Below are positions 7,916 to 13,895 of a DNA stretch of 14,207 nt, piece by piece; position 1 is the stretch's first letter, and every line of letters starts with the position of its first letter. The stretch spans positions 1 through 14,207 of the forward strand of contig JANYGE010000357.1 of NCBI GenBank assembly GCA_025362535.1, written 5' to 3'. Position numbers and translations under genes: made by a program. The notes beneath the pieces were generated by a model. That model worked only from the letters and a program-made list of their open reading frames with translations, made no database searches and was not told the DNA's origin. This DNA is from Hyphomicrobiales bacterium. Its GTDB lineage: Bacteria; Pseudomonadota; Alphaproteobacteria; Rhizobiales; Aestuariivirgaceae.

Positions 7916-8689
7916 TCACCATAGAGCTTTTGCGCCCGCTGCATCAAGCGCTGCAGCAAGATCTCCATCAGGAATCTGATCACAAACCAAAACAGTGCTC
8001 GGTGACCAAGCGCCATAAACCGCAAGCGATGGCCGATTGAATTTTGTGTGGTCGGCAAGAATGATCGATTGGGCCGAGCGGCGCATCATCGCACCATAAA
8101 TTTGCCCCGGACCAATTCCCGCATCATTAGGGCCTTCAGCCGTAAGACCGCTTGCCCCCAAAAATGCCTTGTTAGCGCGGAAGCGTTGCAACGCATCAAT
8201 TGTATCAGCACCGTGGATCACACCTTCGCGGCCATCATATTGACCGGGCAACATGAGGATTTTGATTGTCGCATTGGTGGCCAGAGCCATGGCAATTGAA
8301 AAGGCATGAGTGATAATGGTGAGATGGTTGCATTGAACTGCAATGCGCCTGGCGAAATGCAAGGTGGTAGCCCCGCCGCCAATCATCAAAATATCATTTG
8401 CCTCAATGAGGCCAGCGGCAAGGCTGGCGATTTTTTCGCGTTCGGCCACCATCAAGTTTTCCCGCTCAGTTAATCCGGGTTCAAACGGGATGGGCCGCAT
8501 GGCCCCGCCATAGGTTCGGTTCAACTGGCCTTGGTGATCAAGCTCAGTCAGATCACGCCGAATAGTTTCCGTCGAAACACTCAAGCGCGAGGACAATTCA
8601 TTCACCCGTAAAGATGGGGTTGCGCGCAGCTCTGCCACGATGCGGGATTGACGATCTGATTTGTTCAAACGCGATTCTTTTGGAGCCAT
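7916..8689 (-). CDS. DeoR-family transcriptional repressor
   Basis: This is a 257-residue cytosolic regulator with the two standard parts. The first is an N-terminal winged helix-turn-helix of the DeoR type (RVNELSSRLSVSTETIRRDL, about residues 28-47, followed by LNRTYGGA). The second is a C-terminal DeoRC sensor of the ribose-5-phosphate-isomerase-like fold (GGGATTLHFARR, AFLGASG, LADHTKF), which in relatives binds a phosphorylated sugar or similar metabolite. The frame is open to an ATG at 8764, but that start would lie upstream of the best divergent promoter. I prefer the ATG at 8689 (MAPKESR), about 35 bases past a predicted transcription start; its ribosome site is weak. It is divergent from the microcompartment operon and convergent with the deoC operon. 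Control of the divergent operon and itself is the usual arrangement. Control of deoC is possible but unproven. Confidence 0.88.
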   Translation of the reverse strand: MAPKESRLNKSDRQSRIVAELRATPSLRVNELSSRLSVSTETIRRDLTELDHQGQLNRTYGGAMRPIPFEPGLTERENLMVAEREKIASLAAGLIEANDILMIGGGATTLHFARRIAVQCNHLTIITHAFSIAMALATNATIKILMLPGQYDGREGVIHGADTIDALQRFRANKAFLGASGLTAEGPNDAGIGPGQIYGAMMRRSAQSIILADHTKFNRPSLAVYGAWSPSTVLVCDQIPDGDLAAALDAAGAKALW

Positions 8690-8731
8690 CACCGGATTAT
8701 CATCAATTTTGTAGCATTCTTCAACTTGCAT

Positions 8732-8760
8732 CAAATTAGGTAATTTCTGCCCACTTGACA
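8732..8760 (-). promoter_or_regulatory. candidate promoter of the deoR-family gene
   Basis: Read on the minus strand, TTGTCA (8760-8755) is followed after 17 bases by TAATTT (8737-8732). It shares its -35 hexamer position with the divergent promoter on the other strand. It would start transcription near 8725, which supports translation from the ATG at 8689. The -10 match is weak (three of six). Confidence 0.3.
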
Positions 8761-8783
8761 ACAATAATATGTTGTGCTTCCAT
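8755..8783 (+). promoter_or_regulatory. candidate promoter of the microcompartment operon
   Basis: A perfect TTGACA at 8755-8760 is followed after 17 bases by TTCCAT (8778-8783), a poor -10 with three of six matches. A strong -35 with a weak -10 is compatible with a regulated promoter. The operator-like repeat at 8758-8775 lies between and over these elements. Confidence 0.35.
8758..8775. promoter_or_regulatory. operator-like inverted repeat ACAACA-N6-TGTTGT with a third half-site
   Basis: ACAACA (8758-8763) and TGTTGT (8770-8775) form a perfect 6+6 inverted repeat. Extended by one base on each side, the left half GACAACAA (8757-8764) is also exactly complementary to TTGTTGTC at 8808-8815, just before the ribosome site of the PLP enzyme. 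A repressor bound to two of the three half-sites would cover the start region of both divergent genes. The DeoR-family protein encoded next to it is the natural candidate to bind. This is inferred from position and symmetry. Confidence 0.45.
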
Positions 8784-8830
8784 CAAAATATGTTTTATGT
8801 CGGGCATTTGTTGTCCTTAGGAGCAGGTTG

Positions 8831-10111
8831 ATGTTTGACTACGGTCATTTCAAGTTTGAGTCCAAGCAGGCGCTTTTCGACAAGGCGATCACCTATTGGA
8901 ACCCAGACAAGACCAAGTTTTGGCAGAAGGCCGGCATTGATTTGGTGATCGACAGGCGTGAAGGCTATTGCCTCTATGACATGAGCGGGCGTCGCCTCAT
9001 TGATCTTCACCTGAACGGCGGCACCTATAATCTGGGTCATCGCCACCCCGAATTGGTCGAAACACTCAAAGGCGCACTAGATTATTTCGATATGGGAAAT
9101 CATTGGTTTCCATCGGTGGCGCGCGCCGCATTGGCCGAGCAGCTCATTACAATTTCACCCGGCATGAAATATGCTGTGTTTGCACCGGGTGGAGCAGAAG
9201 CTGTGGACATTGCCATCAAGTCGGCACGCTATGCCACCAAGCGCCGCAAGATTGTCTCGATCATCAAAGGCTATCACGGCCATTCAGGGCTTTCTGTGGC
9301 CACTGGCGATGATCGCTTCACCAAAATATTTTTAGCCGATCAACCCGAAACATTTATCCAAGTTCCGTTCAATGACATTGATGCAATGGAGATTGCACTA
9401 AAAGGCAATGATTGTGCCGCACTCATCATGGAGACTATTCCAGCCACCTATGGCTTTCCGATGCCTAAGGAAGGCTATCTCAATGCCTGCAAAGCGCTGT
9501 GCGAAAAATATGGTGCGATGTATATCGCTGATGAAGTGCAGACAGGCTTGATGCGCACGGGCTCTATGTGGGGCTGGCAGGCTTATGGCATCCAGCCCGA
9601 TATCATGGTCACCGCCAAGGGTCTTTCTGGCGGGCTTTATCCTATCAGTGCCTGCCTGGTGAATGAACGCACGGGCCAATGGTTAAACGAAGATGGCGCG
9701 GCCCATATCAGCACTTCGGGTGGGGCGGAGCTAGGCTGCATTGTTGCGCATAAAGTTCTCGAAATGCTGTTGCGACCAGAAACCATTGCCAATGTGCATA
9801 CTGTTACAGAGTTTTTCCGCGAAGGCATGCAGGAGATGATGCAGCGCCATGGTGATATTTTCACCGGAGTGCGCCAGAGGGGTGTGATCCTGGGTCTCGA
9901 ATATAATCACCCTGAAGGGGCCGTGTCAGTATCGCGTGCGCTTTATGAGCACGGCATCTGGGCGATTTTTTCGTCGCTTGATAAACGCGTCTTACAATGG
10001 AAGCCCGGTGTGCTGCTAAGTGCAGGAATGTGCCAGGAAATTCTTGATCGTTATGATGCCGCCATGCCGCGCGCGCGTGAGCTGCTGCATGCGGCATCTA
10101 AAGTGAATTGA
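8831..10111 (+). CDS. class III PLP enzyme (aminotransferase / amino-alcohol-phosphate phospholyase)
   Basis: This 426-residue fold-type I PLP enzyme belongs to the class III (omega-aminotransferase) family. The cofactor residues are visible: IADEVQTG with Asp234 pairing with the pyridine nitrogen, VTAKGLSGG with Schiff-base Lys263, APGGAEA at 118-124 in the phosphate-binding region, and HISTSGGAELG near residue 298. In RMM-type microcompartment loci the equivalent gene sits with an APH-fold kinase and an acylating dehydrogenase. There it is proposed to act as a phospholyase, turning an amino-alcohol phosphate into an aldehyde, ammonia and phosphate; the motifs alone cannot separate lyase from transaminase. 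The ATG at 8831 is chosen for AGGAG at 8819-8823, seven bases upstream. The longer frame from 8774 would begin within the operator region. It is the first gene of the BMC operon, with no obvious encapsulation tail. Confidence 0.85.
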   Translation: MFDYGHFKFESKQALFDKAITYWNPDKTKFWQKAGIDLVIDRREGYCLYDMSGRRLIDLHLNGGTYNLGHRHPELVETLKGALDYFDMGNHWFPSVARAALAEQLITISPGMKYAVFAPGGAEAVDIAIKSARYATKRRKIVSIIKGYHGHSGLSVATGDDRFTKIFLADQPETFIQVPFNDIDAMEIALKGNDCAALIMETIPATYGFPMPKEGYLNACKALCEKYGAMYIADEVQTGLMRTGSMWGWQAYGIQPDIMVTAKGLSGGLYPISACLVNERTGQWLNEDGAAHISTSGGAELGCIVAHKVLEMLLRPETIANVHTVTEFFREGMQEMMQRHGDIFTGVRQRGVILGLEYNHPEGAVSVSRALYEHGIWAIFSSLDKRVLQWKPGVLLSAGMCQEILDRYDAAMPRARELLHAASKVN

Positions 10112-10123
10112 GGGGCATGATCC

Positions 10124-11635
10124 ATGAGTGAAGTTCTGCTGAAAGTTCCAGATGCCGCCCTAGAGCGGGGCCGCATGATGATTGAGCGCGCCCGCTGGGG
10201 TGCCACCAAATTTCAAAAGCTGGATCGCGCTGCAACGATGCGCATTGTCAACGCCGTCGCTGCCGCAGCTCATGCCAAGGCACAGACCTATGCGGAATGG
10301 GCTGTGCGCGAAACCGGCATGGGTGTGGTTGCCGATAAGCGCATGAAGAATGAAGCCTGCTCAAAAGGCCTTGTGGAACTCTATGCTCAAGAAGATTTTG
10401 TATCGCCACGCATTGATGCGGGCCGCAAGATTGTTGAATTGCAGCGTCCTGCTGGAGTGCTCTTCGCGCTGATCCCTGTCACCAACCCTGTGGCCACAAT
10501 CTATTTCAAAACATTGCTGGCCTTGATGACACGCAATGCCATTATTCTCAGTCCCCATCCTGGTGCCAAGGCTTGTTGTGCCGATGCGGCCCGCAGCTTG
10601 ATGGAAGCCGCCAAAGTTGCGGGGGCACCTGACGGCATCATCCAGGTTCTTGAAGAGCCTAATATACCACTCATTGAAAAACTCATGAGTGATGAGCGCA
10701 TTGATCTGGTGATTGCAACGGGTGGCCCCTCGGTGGTCAAGGCGTCTTACCGCTCTGGCAACCCAGCGCTTGGTGTTGGCCCCGGCAATGCACCCGTATT
10801 GGTGGATGATAGTGCTGATTTAAAATTAGCCGCCAAACGCATTGTGCAGTCCAAGGCTTTCGATAATTCAATTCTGTGTACAAATGAATCGGTGGTGTTG
10901 GCATTCTCAACCATCGCAGACTCTCTGCTGGCGGCGATGAAAGCGGAAGGTGCTCATATTTGCTCCCCTGAAGAAACCGAGAAGCTGCGCAAACTTTTGT
11001 TCACCGAACATGGTTTTAACACGGCGATGATTGGTAAAGATGCCAGCATCATTGCCAGTGCCGCTGGCTTTGCTGTCCCGAAAGCTAAAATTCTGGTTAC
11101 TCCAGTTACCCTCATTCAGCCCGAGGAAAAATTAGTCCGCGAGAAACTTTGCCCCGTGTTGGGCTTTGCGCGAGTTACACATATTGACCAAGCAATTTCC
11201 GCAGCGCGGTCGATGATGCGCCTATCTGGCCAAGGTCATTCAGCCGCTATCCACTCGAAAAATGAAGTAAATATTATGGGTTTTGCTGCTGCACTTCCGG
11301 CACTGAGATTGGCGGTGAATGTGGGCTGCTCACTAGGCGCTTCTGGCTATGAAACCAATCTCGGCCCCGCCATGACCATAGGTACAGGTTTTGCAGGTGG
11401 TTCGGCGCTCAGCGAAAATCTAACACCTCATCATCTCGTGCAAGTAGCCCGCATTGCTTATAATAAAGCAAGCAGTGAAGCGTTCGGAAATTTCGCCGGG
11501 CTTGATCCGCTGCATTTGCCCAAAGCAGCAAAATCGCCAGTCATACTGGCAGCAAGCACTTCAGATGTTGATGAGCTGCGGCGTGAACTGCGCAAAATAA
11601 TCTTAGAGGAGTTGAACGCGGTTCTCGCGGCTTGA
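10124..11635 (+). CDS. BMC-associated CoA-acylating aldehyde dehydrogenase (PduP/EutE-like)
   Basis: This 503-residue enzyme oxidises an aldehyde to acyl-CoA with NAD, and is the signature core enzyme of aldehyde-oxidising microcompartments. PVTNP (118-122) carries the catalytic Asn, the catalytic Cys is Cys252 in FDNSILCTNE, and GVGPGNAP lies just before it, as in PduP and EutE. It lacks the N-terminal targeting helix of PduP. Instead, after an Ala/Pro-rich linker, it ends in an amphipathic helix (DELRRELRKIILEEL, near 483-497) that looks like a C-terminal encapsulation peptide. The ATG at 10124 follows GAGGGGC (10110-10116) and lies 12 bases after the PLP enzyme. The substrate is probably propionaldehyde or acetaldehyde, by analogy with RMM loci. 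Confidence 0.9.
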   Translation: MSEVLLKVPDAALERGRMMIERARWGATKFQKLDRAATMRIVNAVAAAAHAKAQTYAEWAVRETGMGVVADKRMKNEACSKGLVELYAQEDFVSPRIDAGRKIVELQRPAGVLFALIPVTNPVATIYFKTLLALMTRNAIILSPHPGAKACCADAARSLMEAAKVAGAPDGIIQVLEEPNIPLIEKLMSDERIDLVIATGGPSVVKASYRSGNPALGVGPGNAPVLVDDSADLKLAAKRIVQSKAFDNSILCTNESVVLAFSTIADSLLAAMKAEGAHICSPEETEKLRKLLFTEHGFNTAMIGKDASIIASAAGFAVPKAKILVTPVTLIQPEEKLVREKLCPVLGFARVTHIDQAISAARSMMRLSGQGHSAAIHSKNEVNIMGFAAALPALRLAVNVGCSLGASGYETNLGPAMTIGTGFAGGSALSENLTPHHLVQVARIAYNKASSEAFGNFAGLDPLHLPKAAKSPVILAASTSDVDELRRELRKIILEELNAVLAA

Positions 11636-11638
11636 TCC

Positions 11639-12238
11639 ATGGCAACACTTCGCTCATTCATTTTTCTGGATCAACTGCAAGCGCAGACCATGTGCTATAT
11701 GGGGTCTTGGGTTAAAGGTTCGCTGCCGCGTAAAAACATGGCAGCACAGATCATCGAAGTGGCCCCCGGCCTTGATATTGAAGCCCTCACTGATATTGCC
11801 TTGAAAGAAGCCAATGTGCAGGGCGGCATTTTGGTGGTGGAACGTCAATATGGCTATCTCGAAATCCATTCGCGTGATGTGGCCGCGGTGAAAGCCTCTG
11901 CTGAAGCTGTGCTTGCCGCGCTTGGCAAAACTGCATCTGATGCGATGAAGCCTAAAATTCTAGCGTCGAAAATCATCACACGCATTGATCCCAACCATGC
12001 GTTTCTGATCAACCGCAACAAAGGCGGTTCGATGGTCTTGGCAGGTGAGACGCTTTTTGTGTTGGAAACTGAACCCGCAGCTTACGCGATACTCGCCTCA
12101 AACGAAGCCGAGAAGGCCGCCAATATCAAGATCGTGGATTACCGCATGATCGGAGCCACCGGCAGGCTTTATCTTTCGGGCACAGAGTCTGAGGTGACAG
12201 CCGCCGCAAACGCTGCAGAACACGCTTTAGGACGATGA
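11639..12238 (+). CDS. BMC-T (tandem-domain trimeric) shell protein 1
   Basis: This 199-residue protein carries two BMC-fold domains, about residues 5-95 and 107-199, and should form a pseudo-hexameric trimer tile of the shell. Recognisable family segments are QIIEVAPGLDIE (37-48), GILVVERQYGYLEIH (63-77), HAFLINRNKGGSMVLAG (120-136) and RMIGATGRLYLSG (169-181). The same segments recur in the second BMC-T further down the operon. It starts three bases after the dehydrogenase stop with no ribosome site at usable distance (an AGAGGAG lies about 30 bases upstream), so translational coupling is likely. Its stop overlaps the next start (ATGA). Trimers of this type often have larger or gated pores for bulky cofactors, but I cannot see gating residues with confidence. 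Confidence 0.9.
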   Translation: MATLRSFIFLDQLQAQTMCYMGSWVKGSLPRKNMAAQIIEVAPGLDIEALTDIALKEANVQGGILVVERQYGYLEIHSRDVAAVKASAEAVLAALGKTASDAMKPKILASKIITRIDPNHAFLINRNKGGSMVLAGETLFVLETEPAAYAILASNEAEKAANIKIVDYRMIGATGRLYLSGTESEVTAAANAAEHALGR

Positions 12239-12627
12239 GAAAAATGAACCCTGAAACATCAAACGAATTGCGTGGGTTGGTTCGTGAGGTTCTGCGGGAG
12301 ACATTGGCAAGCCGTGGTGTTGCCTCAACTCATGGCGTTGAAAAGATTTCAGTGAGTAACGAAGCCGAATTACAGACCTTTGTTAAACGCCTCACCAACC
12401 CCGGTGTGATTGAAGCGGTGCGCGCCGGAAAACTTCGCTTTACGCTTAATGATGTGGCTGTCGCTCCGGGCAAAATAGGTGACATTCTTGAAGGCGTTAT
12501 CAGTGAACAGAAAATTGACGGGCTGGTAGGGCGGGGCACATTGTTTCTTGGTCCCACGGCGGTTCTCACGCCTTTGGCCCGTGATAAAGTTAGAAAGCTT
12601 GGACTTAAAATTGAAAGGAAACGCTGA
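12235..12627 (+). CDS. small BMC-operon protein with N-terminal encapsulation-like helix; function unassigned
   Basis: This 130-residue protein has no enzyme motif that I recognise. Its N-terminus (NELRGLVREVLRETL, residues 10-24) is a short amphipathic helix closely matching the pattern of BMC encapsulation peptides, including the tail of the dehydrogenase two genes upstream. A Gly/Ser-poor linker then leads to a globular part ending in GTLFLGPTAVLTPLARDKVR and a basic tail. An interaction helix followed by a domain ending in a beta strand, LTPLARD and basic residues recalls PduM, an assembly protein of the Pdu microcompartment. I offer that as a hypothesis only. It overlaps the upstream BMC-T by four bases (ATGA) and the downstream BMC-P by one (TGATG). 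Its position inside the shell gene block argues for a structural or assembly role. Confidence 0.75.
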   Translation: MRKMNPETSNELRGLVREVLRETLASRGVASTHGVEKISVSNEAELQTFVKRLTNPGVIEAVRAGKLRFTLNDVAVAPGKIGDILEGVISEQKIDGLVGRGTLFLGPTAVLTPLARDKVRKLGLKIERKR

Positions 12628-12893
12628 TGCTGAAAGCAACGGTAACCGGCCGCATCTGGTCCACCAAAAAACTCGGTGAAGTTCCAGCGGGCTCTATTCT
12701 TGAGGTGCAAGTTGATGGAACATCAACCACCATGCTCGTCTTCGATCCGCTCGGTTGTGGCGATGGTGAAAAAGTAATTGTGGCAACGGGTTCTGTTGCC
12801 GCTTCATGGTTTCCGGGCAAGTCTCCGCCCATTGATGCGCTGGTTATTGGCTCCATCGATGAGGCATCAGTTGCCGCCGGAAAGAAAAAGTAA
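12627..12893 (+). CDS. BMC-P (EutN/CcmL-type) pentameric vertex protein
   Basis: This 88-residue protein has a single EutN/CcmL beta-barrel domain and should form the pentamers that close the twelve shell vertices. The family pattern is clear: MLKATVTGRIWSTKK at the start, a central VFDPLGCGDGEKVIVATGS, and the PIDALVIGSID strand near the end. It has one copy only, of normal length. The ATG overlaps the preceding TGA by one base, and a GAAAGGA (about 12613-12619) provides a moderate ribosome site. Confidence 0.93.
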   Translation: MLKATVTGRIWSTKKLGEVPAGSILEVQVDGTSTTMLVFDPLGCGDGEKVIVATGSVAASWFPGKSPPIDALVIGSIDEASVAAGKKK

Positions 12894-12904
12894 CGCGTTC
12901 AAAC

Positions 12905-12911
12905 AGAGGAG
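12905..12911 (+). promoter_or_regulatory. strong ribosome binding site of the BMC-H gene
   Basis: AGAGGAG ends six bases before the ATG at 12918. It is the best Shine-Dalgarno match in the BMC operon, whose other shell genes rely on overlaps or weak sites. This fits BMC-H being needed in the largest copy number. Confidence 0.7.
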
Positions 12912-12917
12912 AAAACT

Positions 12918-13199
12918 ATGTCGAGCAATGCAATTGGAATGATTGAGACCAAAGGTTATGTGGCTGCCCTGGCCGCCGCTGATGCCATGGTGAAGGCGGC
13001 CAACGTGACAATCGTTGGACGCGAAGAAGTGGGCGATGGTTTGGTTGCCGTAATTATTAACGGCGATGTTGGTGCTGTAAAAGCCGCAACAGAAGCAGGC
13101 GCAGAAGTGGCAGGCCAAATTGGAACATTGGTTTCAGTTCATGTCATCCCACGGCCACATGCCGATGTTTCAAAGTTCTTCACATCGGGCACCAAGTAA
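12918..13199 (+). CDS. BMC-H hexameric shell protein
   Basis: This 93-residue single-domain shell protein should form the hexagonal tiles of the shell facets. The canonical pattern is complete: [20 protein letters not shown] (5-24), then [20 protein letters not shown] (38-57), and HVIPRPH near the C-terminus. In PduA the pore loop reads Lys-Ile-Gly-Ser-Gly with Ser40 lining the pore. Here the loop is Glu-Val-Gly-Asp-Gly, so Asp40 would put six acidic groups around the channel. An acidic pore would favour positively charged substrates such as amino alcohols. It sits 24 bases after BMC-P. Confidence 0.95.
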   Translation: MSSNAIGMIETKGYVAALAAADAMVKAANVTIVGREEVGDGLVAVIINGDVGAVKAATEAGAEVAGQIGTLVSVHVIPRPHADVSKFFTSGTK

Positions 13200-13214
13200 G
13201 ACAAAGGCCTGATT

Positions 13215-13880
13215 GTGGAACGAGAAAGCAAAGCTGCGCGCCAAACATCACGCGGCGAATTGCGGGTCTATCTCTCGGTTGAGAGCTTACAGCCACAATT
13301 TGCCGCCTATCTCGGCACGCCAACGCGCGCGCGCGGCTATCCACCTTTTGCGGGCCAGCATGCGCTGATCATTGAAGTTGCCCCCGGCCTCATGATTGAA
13401 CGGGTGATCGACCTTGCGCTAAAGGCCGACCCCGATCTTGAACCAGGAATCCTTTTTGTTGAACGACAGTTCGGCATTCTGGAAATTCATGGCAATGACA
13501 AAGACAAACTCTTGTTGGCTGGTCAATCCATGCTGAAGGGTCTTGGGCTTGTTGAAGGTGAACAGCTCAAAGCCAAAATTCTCTATACGGATATCATTGA
13601 AGATATTGCAGACCAGCATGCGGTGATCATCAATCGCAACCGCCAAGCCTCAATGGTTCTGCCCGGTGAGACTTTGTTGATTTGTGAAATGGTGCCAGCA
13701 CTTTATGCCGCTATCGCTGCCAATGAAGCAGAAAAGGCCGCACCAGGTCTCACGCTTGTTGATGTGCAGATGATTGGTGCAGCAGGCAGGCTCTACATGT
13801 CAGGCTCAACCGAAAATGTGAAAAAGGGCCTTGCGCGCATTGAGCAAGTGCTGGCATCAATCAGTGGACGAGAGAGCTGA
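13215..13880 (+). CDS. BMC-T (tandem-domain trimeric) shell protein 2
   Basis: This 221-residue paralogue of the first BMC-T has two BMC domains (about 15-112 and 117-215). The same segments are conserved: LIIEVAPGLMIE (51-62), GILFVERQFGILEIH (78-92), HAVIINRNRQASMVLPG (135-151) and QMIGAAGRLYMSG (185-197). It differs in a charged N-terminal extension of about 14 residues and in the loop between the first strand and the IIEVAPG motif (a Pro/Gly/Arg-rich stretch at 34-48), so the two proteins probably form distinct trimers. It starts at a GTG with only AAAGG at about 13203-13207 as ribosome site, so lower expression than BMC-H is expected. The stop is followed 15 bases later by the kinase. 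Confidence 0.88.
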   Translation: MERESKAARQTSRGELRVYLSVESLQPQFAAYLGTPTRARGYPPFAGQHALIIEVAPGLMIERVIDLALKADPDLEPGILFVERQFGILEIHGNDKDKLLLAGQSMLKGLGLVEGEQLKAKILYTDIIEDIADQHAVIINRNRQASMVLPGETLLICEMVPALYAAIAANEAEKAAPGLTLVDVQMIGAAGRLYMSGSTENVKKGLARIEQVLASISGRES

Positions 13881-13895
13881 GAAGGTAAATCGATC

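Noticed and set aside
8690..8764. Longer DeoR start at 8764
   Set aside because: It would put the start codon inside the divergent promoter region; the family N-terminus fits MAPKESR at 8689, though the ribosome site there is weak.
8774..8830. Upstream start at 8774 for the PLP enzyme
   Set aside because: It lies in the operator/promoter region, adds an Arg/Val/Cys-rich leader unlike the family, and AGGAG at 8819-8823 clearly marks 8831.
12330..12710. 126-codon minus-strand open frame across the small BMC protein and BMC-P
   Set aside because: It crosses two supported genes with recognised or overlapping starts and shows no domain; read as a shadow.
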